From the NCBI RefSeq assembly GCF_030403775.1, contig NZ_JAQMWQ010000001.1, positions 496,001 to 560,000 on the forward strand: a DNA stretch of 64,000 nucleotides, given 5' to 3'. Of the stretch, positions 10,630-20,887 are shown piece by piece. The stretch is from Paenibacillus sp. BSR1-1. Its GTDB lineage: Bacteria; Bacillota; Bacilli; Bacillales; Cytobacillaceae. Made by a program: the position numbers and the translations under genes. The stretch's first letter is position 1. Every line of letters starts with the position of its first letter. Under the pieces are notes generated by a model. The model did no database searches. It had not been told where the DNA came from and saw only the letters and a list, made by a program, of their open reading frames with translations.

Positions 10630-10682
10630 AAAAGCCTGATCCGCAAAAGATATGTCGTGCATACCTTTTGGGTCAGGCTTTT
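10630..10682. terminator. Bidirectional terminator between trpS and yjbA
   Basis: AAAGCCTGATCC pairs with GGGTCAGGCTTTT across a loop of about 25 nt, with A- and T-runs on the two sides, between converging genes. Confidence 0.75.
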
Positions 10683-11427
10683 AGTTAACTTTTGGACCAT
10701 GCTCCATTTCCCATAGTTTTTCAAAAAATGGCTGTCCTTTAATTAAATTTTCACAGAATGTCTCGTGCTTTTTAGACCATCCGTATTTTGCTTCTTCAAA
10801 TAACTGTTCCCAAGCTTCTTCAAAATTTAACTCTTGGATGGTGGAATACTGTTCAGGGCACCACTCTGTAAACCAATAGCGAATCTCTGCTTCATTATTT
10901 GAAGAAAGCAGCTGATCAAGGGCCATAAACAACAGCTGTTTTAGTTGTCGTTCTTTACGAGTTAACCCTGTCATCAGGTCTGGTTCAGGAGAAAGAATAT
11001 GAAAATCCTTTGTTTTTGGCTGTTGATAAAAATGATATTTTTGGGAATCATGTGTCCCAATCATTTCATATACAAGCTGTTCCTGTCTTGGAATAAGCCT
11101 GCTTTTCCTGATTGGGATATTATAGCCGATTGTATCTACTGCCAATATCCCCGTCCCATCAGTTACAACAAAGCAATAATCCAGTTGGACTCTTTCATGA
11201 TTTTTCCTTAAGTATGCTTTTTGATAAATATCATCTAGAAGTTGTTGAGGTAACTCTGACAAATCATTTTCAATATAGTTAAATAGAATCGGCTCGACTC
11301 TTAACAGCGGAACCTGGTCAAGCAGTTCCACTCCGTCATCTTTACGCCATTCATGAAAGTGACAAACATTATAACCGTTTTCTTCACCTTCAAACCAATT
11401 TACCCAAACATCATGAAGATATAACAT
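10681..11427 (-). CDS. yjbA: YjbA family protein (DUF3603)
   Basis: Soluble 248-residue protein of unknown function, conserved in Bacillus between the app operon and trpS, exactly the position found here. It begins [20 protein letters not shown]. It contains [32 protein letters not shown], and is rich in Trp and Glu toward the C-terminus. I choose the ATG at 11427 because of GTGAGGGG upstream; an ATG five codons earlier has no such site. No catalytic motif is apparent. Confidence 0.85.
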   Translation of the reverse strand: MLYLHDVWVNWFEGEENGYNVCHFHEWRKDDGVELLDQVPLLRVEPILFNYIENDLSELPQQLLDDIYQKAYLRKNHERVQLDYCFVVTDGTGILAVDTIGYNIPIRKSRLIPRQEQLVYEMIGTHDSQKYHFYQQPKTKDFHILSPEPDLMTGLTRKERQLKQLLFMALDQLLSSNNEAEIRYWFTEWCPEQYSTIQELNFEEAWEQLFEEAKYGWSKKHETFCENLIKGQPFFEKLWEMEHGPKVN

Positions 11428-11570
11428 TTTACAACCCCTCACTTCAAGAAACTGTTTGTCAATCAGTATGGGCAGACCTAAGTTAAATTATTCCTTTTCA
11501 GGAAATTGAACATGTCCTAAATTTTACTTAAGATATATGAAACGGCAGATATGATTAGTACAGAATAAAA

Positions 11571-11596
11571 AATCTACCATCTGGGGATGGTAGATT
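11571..11596 (-). terminator. Terminator of the app operon
   Basis: Perfect 11-bp inverted repeat AATCTACCATC / GATGGTAGATT with a 4-nt loop just past the appC stop, followed by a T-run on the minus strand. Confidence 0.9.
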
Positions 11597-11608
11597 GATG
11601 GAAGATTT

Positions 11609-12520
11609 TTATCTTCTTGATTTTGGATTAAAGGCATCCTTTAATCCTTCTCCGATAAAGTTAATCGAAAGAATGGTTAAAGTGATAATCAATGCAGGCG
11701 GTACCCAAATCCACAGCTTATACTGAAGCACATCAGGTTCATTTGCTGAATTCAGCATATTTCCCCAGCTTGGCACCTCTTGCGGCACCCCAAATCCTAA
11801 GTAACTTAATGCCGATTCAACTACAATCATTGTCGCAAATGTAATCGTGGCTTGTACAATAATAGTTGATAGTACGTTGGGCAAAAGATGTTTAACGATG
11901 ATTTTTGCTGGTGAACAGCCTATAGATATTGCAGCAATTATATACTCGTTTTCTTTTTCAGCAAGAATTTTACTGCGGACAATCCGAGCAATTCCTCCCC
12001 AGTAAAGAAGACTGATTACTCCAATTAATACCCATAGTCCAGATACTTTACCAAAAAGAATGGCATTTAAAACGATAACAAAAACGAGAAAAGGAAAGTT
12101 TAAAATTAAATCAGTAAATCTCATTAACAAACTATCTGCTGTGCCCCCAAAATAACCAGCAATAGAACCAATTAAGGTACCAATAAATATGACAAAAATT
12201 GTACAACTGATTCCAACTAGCAGTGAGATCCTTCCGCCGTAAAGCAGCCTTGTAAAAACATCCCTTCCAGCTTTATCCGTCCCTAACCAATGCTTGCTTG
12301 ATGGTTCTAATCCCATTTCACCAATATTTATTTTCGTAATGTCAGCAGTTGTAATATACGGGGCAAGGCAGGAAATAATCGCAACAAGTGCTAAAAAAAT
12401 AAGGCTGGTCATCGCTAATTTGTTCTTGATAAATTTTTTCCTGGCAATTGCTAATGGAGATAAACTTTTTTTCTGGGGGATATGGGTAACATTTGTTTCG
12501 TTTTGTGTAACTATTTCCAT
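11609..12520 (-). CDS. appC: Oligopeptide ABC transporter permease AppC
   Basis: Membrane permease of the second oligopeptide importer, about 303 residues. It has an N-terminal helix after a basic stretch (ARKKFIKNKLAMTSLIFLALVAIIS), the loop HWLGTDKAGRDVFTRLLYGG, and the EAA motif RIVRSKILAEKENEYIIAAISIGCS. Of two adjacent ATG codons the second (12520) has better spacing to GGGGGAG. Last gene of appDFABC. Confidence 0.93.
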   Translation of the reverse strand: MEIVTQNETNVTHIPQKKSLSPLAIARKKFIKNKLAMTSLIFLALVAIISCLAPYITTADITKINIGEMGLEPSSKHWLGTDKAGRDVFTRLLYGGRISLLVGISCTIFVIFIGTLIGSIAGYFGGTADSLLMRFTDLILNFPFLVFVIVLNAILFGKVSGLWVLIGVISLLYWGGIARIVRSKILAEKENEYIIAAISIGCSPAKIIVKHLLPNVLSTIIVQATITFATMIVVESALSYLGFGVPQEVPSWGNMLNSANEPDVLQYKLWIWVPPALIITLTILSINFIGEGLKDAFNPKSRR

Positions 12521-12531
12521 CATTTCTCCCC

Positions 12532-13497
12532 CTAATCTAATCTGATTCTCGGATCTACAACACCATATAAAATATCAGCGATTAAATTGCCGAATAGTGT
12601 TAAGAAGGAGAACATCATTGTCAACGTCAATAAAACAGGATAATCCCTCACCCCGACGGATTGTAAAAATAATTGTCCAAGGCCAGGATATGTAAAAATA
12701 GTTTCAGTGATAATTGCACCGCTAATAATAGCAACGATATCGAATCCTAAATAGGTTATAAGCGGAATTACGGAATTTCTAAGTATGTGTACATTATAAA
12801 TTTTACTTTCGGGCGTGCCTTTCGCTCTTGCCGTACGGACATAGTCCTTTCGGCTATTTTCAATAATATCGTTTCGTAAAAATTGTGTATAACTTGCAAT
12901 ATTTAAAAATCCCAGGACAAAAGCAGGTAATAATACATGGTGCAATCGGCTTAACCACCAATTAAATGTACCTTCGGTAACACCGATATCAACAGAACCA
13001 TTTGACGGAAACCAGCCCAGCTTAAATGAAAAGAAATAAATAGCAAATACCCCTGCAACAAATGATGGTATGGACAAACCTAAATAGTTAATCCCGCCAA
13101 TTAGATTATCCCCAAGCGTGTATGGTTTTCTTCCGGCATATGAACCCATCATAAAAGCAAGTAAATAGGTAATTAAGATAGATGTGAGTCCTAGTAGTAT
13201 CGTATTAGGCAATCGTTCTCCAATAACATCAGCTACTTCAATTTTAAATCGGGTTGATTTTCCAAAATCTCCTTCGATAAAATTACTAACCCAACGAAAA
13301 TATTGCTGTGGCATAGGGTCATTATAGCCTAGCTTTTCACGCATTTCCGCAATATACTGTGGGTTTGTATTTCTTGGATCGATTTCTCCACTAAGTGAAT
13401 CCCCCGGCATTAACTTTGCCAAGGAAAAAACAATGATGGAGGTAAGGAGCAGCATTGGAATCATTCCCAATATTCTGCGAAATGCATATTTTAACAT
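12532..13497 (-). CDS. appB: Oligopeptide ABC transporter permease AppB
   Basis: Membrane permease of 321 residues with the OppB/DppB N-terminal signature MLKYAFRRILGMIPMLLLTSI and EAA motif LRNDIIENSRKDYVRTARAKGTP. The first possible ATG (13503) is too near the AGGAG, so I use the one at 13497. It follows the hairpin downstream of appA and precedes appC. Confidence 0.93.
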   Translation of the reverse strand: MLKYAFRRILGMIPMLLLTSIIVFSLAKLMPGDSLSGEIDPRNTNPQYIAEMREKLGYNDPMPQQYFRWVSNFIEGDFGKSTRFKIEVADVIGERLPNTILLGLTSILITYLLAFMMGSYAGRKPYTLGDNLIGGINYLGLSIPSFVAGVFAIYFFSFKLGWFPSNGSVDIGVTEGTFNWWLSRLHHVLLPAFVLGFLNIASYTQFLRNDIIENSRKDYVRTARAKGTPESKIYNVHILRNSVIPLITYLGFDIVAIISGAIITETIFTYPGLGQLFLQSVGVRDYPVLLTLTMMFSFLTLFGNLIADILYGVVDPRIRLD

Positions 13498-13555
13498 GTG
13501 CATTCTCCTTGTCTTTAAGCTTTGATGAACCTTAGCAGTTAAAAACCCTATCTTG

Positions 13556-13590
13556 TTCGAATGGGAGAAGTTGACCTCCTCCCATTCGAA
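13556..13590 (-). terminator. Hairpin between appA and appB (partial terminator)
   Basis: Perfect 12-bp inverted repeat TTCGAATGGGAG / CTCCCATTCGAA with an 11-nt loop, between the binding-protein gene and the permease genes. It lacks a strong U-run, so it may act as an mRNA stabiliser or a leaky attenuator rather than a full terminator. Confidence 0.65.
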
Positions 13591-13653
13591 TATAAAGATT
13601 GAGTTTATATAATTAAGCAGTTAACTTAGACTATATCTCTAGGTCGTTGTAAA

Positions 13654-15369
13654 TTATTGCGTAATCCACCATTCATTTGGACGGTTCATACCTGATACAT
13701 CGAATTTCACACCATTAACGCGCTTGCTTACTGCCATTGTTTCTTCAAGCTCGGCAATTGGCAATACAGGAAGATCTTTCATAAACAGCTTTTGCCATTG
13801 TACATAAAGATCTTTACGCTTATTTGAATCTGTTCCGACAACATTTATATCTAGTGCTTGGTCAAGCAATTTATCACTATCCGCATTTACCCAGCGTGGA
13901 TAGTTCCAAAGTGCTTTAGAACCCCAAAGTGGAGTTGGATCTGGATCTGATCCTGTAGACCAGCCTCCAAAGAATACTTCCACTGATTTGTCTGCTTTTT
14001 CAAGCATATCGTAATATAGATTTACATCTGTCATAGTAAGTTTCGTCTTCAAGCCCACTGCTTCCCAATATTGAGTTAATGCTTTTGCACGTGATTCGAA
14101 TGTTGGGTTTTGTGTTGCATAATGGCTGAAGTTAACAACAAACTTTTTACCTTGCGGATCTTCACGGAAGCCATCACCGTCAACATCTTTATAGCCTGCT
14201 TCATCTAATAGTTCTTTTGCTTTCTTAGGGTCGTACTTATATTGATCTAATTCTTTATTATCTGCTGCAATCCAGTGGTTAGTTGGAATTGGGCGATTAA
14301 CTGGCTTTCCTACGCCGAAGAAGAATGCTTTTACCCATTCATCACGATTAATCGCATAGTACATCGCCTCACGAAGTTTCTTATCTTGATACTTTGGTTC
14401 GTTCATGACATTTTTCTCGCCATCCCAAGTACCTAATCTGAAACCAACATAATAATAACTTACGCCAGGATATGTGATTGCATTTACATTATCAAGTGCT
14501 TTAACTTGATCTATGATACTTGGATGGAATGCAGTCATATCAAGAGTTCCGTTTTTAAGTTCTCCCACAGAAAGTGATGGGTCAATAACCTTAATTACAA
14601 CCTTTTCGATATGAGGCTTTCCACCGAAATAATCGTCAAAACGTTCCATTTCAATAGATTCGCCTGGTACAACTTTTGTTACTTTAAATGGACCTAATCC
14701 AACAGGTTTTGTACGAACCTGTTCAGATCCCATCATATCTTTTACAGCCATTCCTTTAAATTCTGTACGATTCATTGGATATGTCCAAAGGTTATCCAAG
14801 TTATTAACACGTGCTTTATCAAAAGTAATTTGAATATGGTAATCATCAATTACTTTAATACCTGAAATTTCTTTTGCTTTTCCATCGTGGTAATCTTGGG
14901 CACCAACAATATTTCTTACGTTATCAAAACGTGGTCCTTCATAATCCTTGTCAGCAATTACTTTTAAAGCGAATTCCCAGTCTTTTACTGATAATTCGTC
15001 TCCGTTATGCCATTTAACGCCTTTTTTGATTTCAAAATCAAAGACTTTATTGTCTGTTGTTTTCCATGAGGCAATATGCGGCTGTGCCTTTAATTGCGCA
15101 TCATAATCAATTAGGTTCTCATCAAAGAAATCAATTACATATTGATCTGTTTGATTTCCGTAAAAAGCATAGTTGAATTTACCTTCAGGAGCTGAATCCA
15201 AGGCATAAACGAGTGTACCGCCATCCTGAGGTTTTTCCGATGTTTCTCCTGTCTTACCCTCATTGTCATTTTTCTTAGTTCCAGCTTTTTCTCCGCCGCT
15301 GCAAGCCGCTAAAAATGCCGATAATACAAGCATTAGGGCAGCTAACATGAGCATGCTTCTTTTCTTCAT
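13654..15369 (-). CDS. appA: Oligopeptide-binding lipoprotein AppA
   Basis: Extracytoplasmic receptor of the App importer. It is 571 residues. The lipobox LAAC has Cys23, followed by a charged linker and the SBP family 5 fold (KKGVKWHNGDELSVKDWEFALKVIA, MYYAINRDEWVKAFFFGVGKPV). Ribosome binding site AGGGGGGAAAC. It sits third in the order appD-appF-appA-appB-appC, as in B. subtilis. The intact reading frame suggests a working App system, unlike B. subtilis 168, whose appA is reported to be frameshifted. Confidence 0.93.
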   Translation of the reverse strand: MKKRSMLMLAALMLVLSAFLAACSGGEKAGTKKNDNEGKTGETSEKPQDGGTLVYALDSAPEGKFNYAFYGNQTDQYVIDFFDENLIDYDAQLKAQPHIASWKTTDNKVFDFEIKKGVKWHNGDELSVKDWEFALKVIADKDYEGPRFDNVRNIVGAQDYHDGKAKEISGIKVIDDYHIQITFDKARVNNLDNLWTYPMNRTEFKGMAVKDMMGSEQVRTKPVGLGPFKVTKVVPGESIEMERFDDYFGGKPHIEKVVIKVIDPSLSVGELKNGTLDMTAFHPSIIDQVKALDNVNAITYPGVSYYYVGFRLGTWDGEKNVMNEPKYQDKKLREAMYYAINRDEWVKAFFFGVGKPVNRPIPTNHWIAADNKELDQYKYDPKKAKELLDEAGYKDVDGDGFREDPQGKKFVVNFSHYATQNPTFESRAKALTQYWEAVGLKTKLTMTDVNLYYDMLEKADKSVEVFFGGWSTGSDPDPTPLWGSKALWNYPRWVNADSDKLLDQALDINVVGTDSNKRKDLYVQWQKLFMKDLPVLPIAELEETMAVSKRVNGVKFDVSGMNRPNEWWITQ

Positions 15370-15403
15370 TTGTTTCCCCCCTATAAAAATTTAATTTTTA
15401 GTT

Positions 15404-16414
15404 CTAGTAAAGGTGGCAAGCTACCCGATGAGAGGGCTTCACCTCCTTTAATGCAGGTTTTTGTTTAGTGCATTCTTCCATTGCCATTGGACAACGAGGA
15501 TGGAATGGACATCCGGACGGAGGATTGATAGGACTTGGGACATCACCCTTTAAAATAATTCTCTCTTTCTTTTGTCTTGGGTCGGGTGATGGAATTGCTG
15601 AAATTAAAGCCTGTGTATAAGGGTGCAGCGGCTCAGCATAAAGACTATTTTTATCTGCAATCTCCACCATGTTGCCTAAATACATAACCCCAATTCGGTC
15701 GCTCATATGCTTAACAACACTTAAATCATGTGCAATAAATAGGAAGGTTAACTCAAATTCTTCCTGTAAGTCTTTTAATAAATTTAATACCTGTGATTGT
15801 ACTGAAACATCAAGGGCAGATACTGGTTCATCAGCAATAATCAGCTTTGGTCTTAATGCAAGGGCTCGGGCAATTCCGATTCTCTGCCGCTGTCCCCCAG
15901 AAAATTCATGGGCATATTTAAAATAGGCTTCTGGCGGGAGACCAACCTTTTCTAATAGATCCATTACTTCCTGTTTTAATTCTGCCTTACTTTTCTTGGA
16001 GTAGTTATAAATTGGTTCCGCTATTATGTCCCCAACCATTTGCATAGGATTTAGAGAAGCATATGGATCCTGAAACACCATCTGCATGTCCTGCCTAATT
16101 TCTCGAAGGGATTTACCAGAAACTCGAGTGATGTTTTTTCCTTCAAACAGGATACTGCCTTCTGTCGGTTTTAAGAGGCGCAATATAGTCCGCCCCGCGG
16201 TTGATTTACCGCACCCAGATTCGCCGACTAATCCAAGAGTTTCTCCTCTTTTAATCTCAAATGATATATTATCAACCGCTTTTACATGGCCAATCGTACG
16301 TTTAAAAAACCCGCCTTTTACTGGGTAATAGGTTTTTAAATTTTGAATTTCTAATAGATTTTCAGGTTGAGAGGATTGTTTTTCATCATTTTTATGTATT
16401 GTATCAGTGTTCAT
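15404..16414 (-). CDS. appF: Oligopeptide ABC transporter ATP-binding protein AppF
   Basis: ATPase subunit, 336 residues, with Walker A GESGCGKS, signature SGGQRQ and Walker B LIIADEP. The C-terminal oligopeptide/dipeptide domain carries the four-cysteine pattern GCPFHPRCPMAMEEC...ACHLY, which OppF lacks. The start overlaps the last base of appD (TAATG), so translation is coupled. Confidence 0.94.
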   Translation of the reverse strand: MNTDTIHKNDEKQSSQPENLLEIQNLKTYYPVKGGFFKRTIGHVKAVDNISFEIKRGETLGLVGESGCGKSTAGRTILRLLKPTEGSILFEGKNITRVSGKSLREIRQDMQMVFQDPYASLNPMQMVGDIIAEPIYNYSKKSKAELKQEVMDLLEKVGLPPEAYFKYAHEFSGGQRQRIGIARALALRPKLIIADEPVSALDVSVQSQVLNLLKDLQEEFELTFLFIAHDLSVVKHMSDRIGVMYLGNMVEIADKNSLYAEPLHPYTQALISAIPSPDPRQKKERIILKGDVPSPINPPSGCPFHPRCPMAMEECTKQKPALKEVKPSHRVACHLY

Positions 16415-17436
16415 TACTGCACCCCTTCCCTTGGTTTACTAGTTTCAAAAAGGAGACAGGCTACTTCATGACCTTGATCGGCTTCTGCAAGCTCTGGGGT
16501 TATGGTTAGACATTCAGGCATTGCCATTGGACATCGATTAGCGAAACGACATCCGGATTTAGGCATATTTGTTAGGGAAGGAACAATTCCTTTTATGGAA
16601 CTTAGTCGCTCTGCTTCTTCTTCCATTTTAGGAATAGCGCCTAAAAGAAGTGTCGTATATGGATGCTTGGGATTATAGAACAAAGTGTCTACATCTGTTC
16701 TTTCAACAATTTTTCCGGCATACATAACGATTACCTCATCACACATTTCAGCTACGACGCCTAAATCGTGTGTAATGAGAATAACAGACATATCATTAAC
16801 TGCTTGAATATCTTTTAAAAGTTCTAGAATTTGAGCCTGTACAGTCACATCCAATGCAGTCGTTGGTTCGTCAGCAATTAATAATTTAGGCTGACATGCA
16901 ATGGCTATAGCAATCATGACACGTTGTCTCATCCCGCCAGATAATTGATGTGGATATTCATCCACAATTTTTTCGGGCCTGGAGATCCCTACACTTTTTA
17001 ATAAGGCTATTGCTTTTTGACGTGCTTCCTGTTTTGAAATCTTTGTATGATTAAATAATACTTCTTGAAGTTGATATCCAATTGTAAATACTGGATTAAG
17101 AGAGGTCATTGGTTCTTGGAATATCATTGAGATGTCTTTTCCACGGATTTTATTAATTTGGGATTCTGTCAGTTTTTCAAGATTTAACCCTTCAAATAGG
17201 ATTTCACCGGATTTCACCTTGCCGCTTCCTTTTGGAAGAAGCTGCATGATTGAGAGACTCATAACAGATTTTCCACATCCTGATTCACCTACAACTCCGA
17301 CTATTTGACGAGGTTTTACTTTAAACGAAACATTATCAACGGCATTATAATCGATTCCGTCAATGTCAAATGCCGTTTCTAAATTTTTCACTTCGAGCAA
17401 TGGTGCCTCTTTGAGTAGTGATTTTTTTGTGCTCAT
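16414..17436 (-). CDS. appD: Oligopeptide ABC transporter ATP-binding protein AppD
   Basis: ATPase subunit, 340 residues, first gene of the app operon. Walker A GESGCGKS, signature SGGMRQRVMIAIAIAC, Walker B LLIADEP, and a C-terminal cysteine cluster (GCRFANRCPMAMPEC...ACLLF). Ribosome binding site AAGAGGGTG. A good SigA promoter lies about 55 bases upstream. Confidence 0.94.
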   Translation of the reverse strand: MSTKKSLLKEAPLLEVKNLETAFDIDGIDYNAVDNVSFKVKPRQIVGVVGESGCGKSVMSLSIMQLLPKGSGKVKSGEILFEGLNLEKLTESQINKIRGKDISMIFQEPMTSLNPVFTIGYQLQEVLFNHTKISKQEARQKAIALLKSVGISRPEKIVDEYPHQLSGGMRQRVMIAIAIACQPKLLIADEPTTALDVTVQAQILELLKDIQAVNDMSVILITHDLGVVAEMCDEVIVMYAGKIVERTDVDTLFYNPKHPYTTLLLGAIPKMEEEAERLSSIKGIVPSLTNMPKSGCRFANRCPMAMPECLTITPELAEADQGHEVACLLFETSKPREGVQ

Positions 17437-17490
17437 AGTACACCCTCTTACTTTTTGAATTATTCTGTTTAATTAAAGTGTTCAACTAGA

Positions 17491-17519
17491 ATTCTATTAC
17501 AGAATTGTTACAATTGCAA
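17491..17519 (-). promoter_or_regulatory. Candidate SigA promoter of the app operon
   Basis: Minus strand: -35 TTGCAA (17519-17514), a 17-bp spacer, and -10 TAGAAT (17496-17491). It lies between the yjaZ-side terminator and appD. Confidence 0.6.
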
Positions 17520-17560
17520 GATTATTTTAAAAAATTGGTAATATTCACACTTATCAAAAT

Positions 17561-17592
17561 AAAAAAAAGCCCTTGTTTATTAGGCTTTTTTT
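17561..17592 (-). terminator. Terminator of yjaZ
   Basis: A-run plus GCC / GGC plus T-run inverted repeat after the yjaZ stop codon. The GC core is short, but the A/T arms extend it to about 10 bp. Confidence 0.6.
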
Positions 17593-17609
17593 GCTAAACA
17601 TATGGTATT

Positions 17610-18383
17610 TCACTCTAAAAACTCTGATGATGGGGCCGTAAAAGATAGTTTTGTAGAATATTGATGCGTTTTGTAATATCCCCCAACAATATTATATCCT
17701 GCAGCATATCCAAGCAGCTTGGGTATCCTCCCGCCTCCATACAATAATTGGTCATGAATCCTTTCATCTTTTTTACTGCTTAACTGCTTTTTCATATATT
17801 TATCCCAAAATATAGATAATTCCTTTTCAGAATACATTCTGCACCAATTTGCCAGGTACTCTTTACCACAATTTTTTAATACGGCATATTCTGCCAGACC
17901 CTCTATTACAATTGAGTCCAGCAGTGTATACTCTTCCATTTTTTTGTTTAGAGCTTGAAGGCGGCAAACATGATGGTATTCATGTACCAGAAGTGCCTCT
18001 ATTTCTTTAGGGTCCTCTATATCTGAAAGAAACAGAAACATTTTATCAGGGAATGAAACCCCCCCTTTTTGCCTTTCTTCCCTTCGTATAAAAAATCCAC
18101 CTGATTGTCCTATCGGAAAGAGAAAGACAGGTACATCCGGTCCAGACCATTTATTCTTATAGTTTTGATACAGCCGTTCAATACGATCCCATGCTTTCTG
18201 TTCAACCATTCGATTTAAATTTCTTTTTGCACTTCCTGATGGTCCATACATCCCAAAGTTCGTTAATTGGCGGTAAATGGATTGAGCAGTCTGCCCGTTA
18301 AAATACGGTTTCAACCTTTCACAGATTTTTACTGGCTGTTCAAAATCATTCATTAACCATTTATCCGTTCGAATAATGCCCAT
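17610..18383 (-). CDS. yjaZ: YjaZ-like putative Zn-dependent protease (DUF2268)
   Basis: Predicted 257-residue soluble protein. It carries a zinc-metallopeptidase motif HEYHH preceded by ALLV, and a downstream EGLAEY that could supply the third ligand. The N-terminus MGIIRTDKWLMNDF fits YjaZ, as does its place between fabF and appD. An ATG eleven codons upstream exists, but GAGGTGAG precedes the one chosen. Substrate unknown; protease activity is inferred from the motif only. Confidence 0.85.
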   Translation of the reverse strand: MGIIRTDKWLMNDFEQPVKICERLKPYFNGQTAQSIYRQLTNFGMYGPSGSAKRNLNRMVEQKAWDRIERLYQNYKNKWSGPDVPVFLFPIGQSGGFFIRREERQKGGVSFPDKMFLFLSDIEDPKEIEALLVHEYHHVCRLQALNKKMEEYTLLDSIVIEGLAEYAVLKNCGKEYLANWCRMYSEKELSIFWDKYMKKQLSSKKDERIHDQLLYGGGRIPKLLGYAAGYNIVGGYYKTHQYSTKLSFTAPSSEFLE

Positions 18384-18469
18384 TTTCTCACCTCGAATAC
18401 CGTATCTTTTGATCATTTTATGAATGTAGAAAGGATAGGTTCGTAAAGAAGGAAGGGAATTATTCGAAA

Positions 18470-18558
18470 GGCTCTGTTAAACTTGGTTGTTGAGAAGTCT
18501 TCGTGCCTTCCGCTCTAATCAACTGTGTTAAAAATCAACTATGTCCTTTAACACAGCC
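18470..18558. repeat. Short inverted-repeat element (MITE-like remnant)
   Basis: 89-bp stretch whose ends are imperfect inverted repeats: GGCTCTGTTAAACTTGGTTG on the left and, on the opposite strand, GGCTGTGTTAAAGGACATAG on the right (11 of the first 12 bases match). The middle holds GAGCGGAAGGCACGAAGACT, which resembles the core of a dispersed repeat I associate with Bacillus genomes. No coding capacity and no clear target duplication. Confidence 0.55.
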
Positions 18559-18560
18559 AT

Positions 18561-18600
18561 ACAAAAAACTCGGCCAGAAGATTCTGACCGAGTTTTTTGT
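18561..18600 (-). terminator. Terminator of fabF
   Basis: Long stem ACAAAAAACTCGGCCAG / CTGACCGAGTTTTTTGT with a 6-nt loop, directly after the fabF stop codon. The single mismatch in DNA is a G-U pair in the minus-strand RNA. Confidence 0.9.
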
Positions 18601-18603
18601 ATA

Positions 18604-19842
18604 CTATTCGTATTTTTTAAAGACAATTGTCGCGTTATGACCACCAAAGCCTAATGAATTACTCATGGCTGCTTTAATTTCCAATGGACGTGCCGCATTT
18701 ACTACATAGTCCAGATCACATTCCGGATCTGGCGTAACATAATTCATTGTAGGCGGAAGCATTCTGTCCCTCATTGCCAATAATGTAAAGATGGCTTCAA
18801 CACCACCAGCAGCACCAAGTAAATGTCCAGTCATTGATTTGGTTGAACTCATCGCAAGCTTATAAGCATGCTCGCCAAATACTTCTTTAACGGCAAGTGT
18901 TTCAAATTTATCATTATATTCTGTACTTGTTCCATGTGCATTAATATAATCAATATCTTTAGGCTCTAAGCCCCCATCAGTAATCGCCATTTTCATTGCT
19001 CGGGCACCGCCTTCACCACCTGGTGCCGGTGCAGTAATATGATAGGCATCACCTGTTGCCCCGTAACCAATGATTTCAGCATAAATTTTTGCTCCGCGTG
19101 CCAAGGCATGCTCTAACTCTTCCAGAACGATGATTCCTGCACCTTCACCAATTACAAAGCCATCGCGATTTTTATCAAACGGCCTGCTTGCTGTATTTGG
19201 ATCAGGGTTTGTAGAAAGGGCAGTGTTGGCACAGAACCCAGCAACTGACATTCTCGTAATCGGCGCTTCTGCACCTCCTGATACCATAACATCTGCGTCA
19301 CCGCGCTGGATCACCTTAAAGGCATCTCCAATTGAATTTGTACCGGTTGCACAGGCTGTAACCGTACATGAATTAAATCCCCGTGCACCGAGTGTAATGG
19401 AAACCTGGCCCGTTGCCATATCCGGAATTAACATTGGTACGAAGAAAGGACTTACACGTTTATAGCCCCTTTTTTGAAAAATTTCAAATTGCTGTTCAAA
19501 AGTTTCCATACCGCCAATTCCTGAACCAATCCAAACCCCCACGCGGTGGGAATTTTCTTCATTGATCGTTAAATTCGCATCTTTTACAGCCATTATTGCA
19601 CTTGCAACTGCAAATTGCGTAAAACGGTCCATTTTTCTTGCTTCTTTTTTATCCATAAATGCTTCTGGATTAAAATCCTTTACTTCAGCAGCTACCTTCG
19701 CTGGATACTCATCTGCATTAACTCTTGTCAGTGGTCCAATTCCTGATTTCCCTTCAAGAATTCCTTTCCAAGTTGTTTCAGCATCATTTCCAAGTGGTGT
19801 CACTGCTCCTACGCCCGTTACTACGACCCTGCGCTTTTCCAT
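18604..19842 (-). CDS. fabF: Beta-ketoacyl-ACP synthase II
   Basis: Condensing enzyme that elongates acyl-ACP with malonyl-ACP in type II fatty acid synthesis. It is 412 residues. The Cys-His-His triad is visible: Cys164 in TACATG, His303 in NAHGTST, and His340 in [11 protein letters not shown]. Ribosome binding site AAAGGAGATG. It follows fabH by 56 bases and probably shares its FapR-controlled promoter. Confidence 0.97.
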   Translation of the reverse strand: MEKRRVVVTGVGAVTPLGNDAETTWKGILEGKSGIGPLTRVNADEYPAKVAAEVKDFNPEAFMDKKEARKMDRFTQFAVASAIMAVKDANLTINEENSHRVGVWIGSGIGGMETFEQQFEIFQKRGYKRVSPFFVPMLIPDMATGQVSITLGARGFNSCTVTACATGTNSIGDAFKVIQRGDADVMVSGGAEAPITRMSVAGFCANTALSTNPDPNTASRPFDKNRDGFVIGEGAGIIVLEELEHALARGAKIYAEIIGYGATGDAYHITAPAPGGEGGARAMKMAITDGGLEPKDIDYINAHGTSTEYNDKFETLAVKEVFGEHAYKLAMSSTKSMTGHLLGAAGGVEAIFTLLAMRDRMLPPTMNYVTPDPECDLDYVVNAARPLEIKAAMSNSLGFGGHNATIVFKKYE

Positions 19843-19898
19843 TTGTACATCTCCTTTTATCTGCTAACTTTTCCCTATTTTTATATAAAAGTCTCTTA

Positions 19899-20831
19899 TT
19901 ATTTACCCCAACGGATTGCAATGGCTCCCCAAGTCAAGCCGCCGCCAAAACCTACCATTACTAGGAGGTCATCATCTTTAATCTTTCCTGCTTCTAATTC
20001 TTCTACAATTGAAATTGGTATTGATGCTGCAGAAGTATTTCCATATTTATGAATTGTTTTAGACATTTTTTCAACTGGGAGCTCTAACCGCTGTCTCGAT
20101 GCTTCCATAATCCGAATATTGGCTTGATGAGGGATAAGGAAATCGACGTCATCCTTGGTAAGTCCTGCTTTTTCAAGAACATTTATACAGCTCTCGCCCA
20201 TTTGTCTAACGGCAAATTTGAATACTTCTCGTCCATTCATAATGATATATTCATCTTGATATAAATGCTTTGCCCCAGTCCCATCTGCACCAAGCTCAAA
20301 TGAAAGAATTCCTCGATTTTCAGATACTGGGCCAAGTACAACTGCACCTGCACCGTCCCCAAATAGGACAGCGGTATTTCGGTCGCTCCAATCCGTAATT
20401 TTTGAAAGCTTTTCAACCCCTACGACAAGTACGTTTTTATATTCTCCTGTTTCTATAAACTGCTTCCCTGTGATAATTCCATACATGAACCCAGCACATG
20501 CTGCACTAATATCCATGGCAGCTGCCTTAAAGGCCCCTAATTTTTCCTGAATTCTGCAGGCAACGGATGGAAAAGGTGAATCTGGAGTAACTGTTGCTAC
20601 CAAGATTAAATCAATTTCTTCTGGATTTATACCTGCATCTTGAATAGCTTTCTGGGCAGCAGACAAGGCCATATCCGATGTATTAATATCGTCTGATGCA
20701 ATCCTTCGCTCTTCGATACCTGTCATAGTACGGATCCATTCATCAGAGGTATCCATCATTTTTTCTAAATCGTGATTGGTGAGAATTTTTTCTGGTAAAT
20801 ACCTTCCTATTCCAACAATACCAGCTTTCAT
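19899..20831 (-). CDS. fabH: Beta-ketoacyl-ACP synthase III
   Basis: Starts fatty acid synthesis by condensing acyl-CoA primers (branched primers in Bacillus) with malonyl-ACP. It is 310 residues. The Cys-His-Asn triad is Cys112 (SAACAGF), His235 (PHQANIRI) and Asn265 (YGNTSAAS). Corresponds to B. subtilis fabHA by position before fabF and after comZ. A promoter with a FapR operator lies immediately upstream. Confidence 0.96.
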   Translation of the reverse strand: MKAGIVGIGRYLPEKILTNHDLEKMMDTSDEWIRTMTGIEERRIASDDINTSDMALSAAQKAIQDAGINPEEIDLILVATVTPDSPFPSVACRIQEKLGAFKAAAMDISAACAGFMYGIITGKQFIETGEYKNVLVVGVEKLSKITDWSDRNTAVLFGDGAGAVVLGPVSENRGILSFELGADGTGAKHLYQDEYIIMNGREVFKFAVRQMGESCINVLEKAGLTKDDVDFLIPHQANIRIMEASRQRLELPVEKMSKTIHKYGNTSAASIPISIVEELEAGKIKDDDLLVMVGFGGGLTWGAIAIRWGK

Positions 20832-20887
20832 TATTCCATCTCCTTTAATATGATAAGTTTCTCTATACCAAAGATTAATATCAATTA

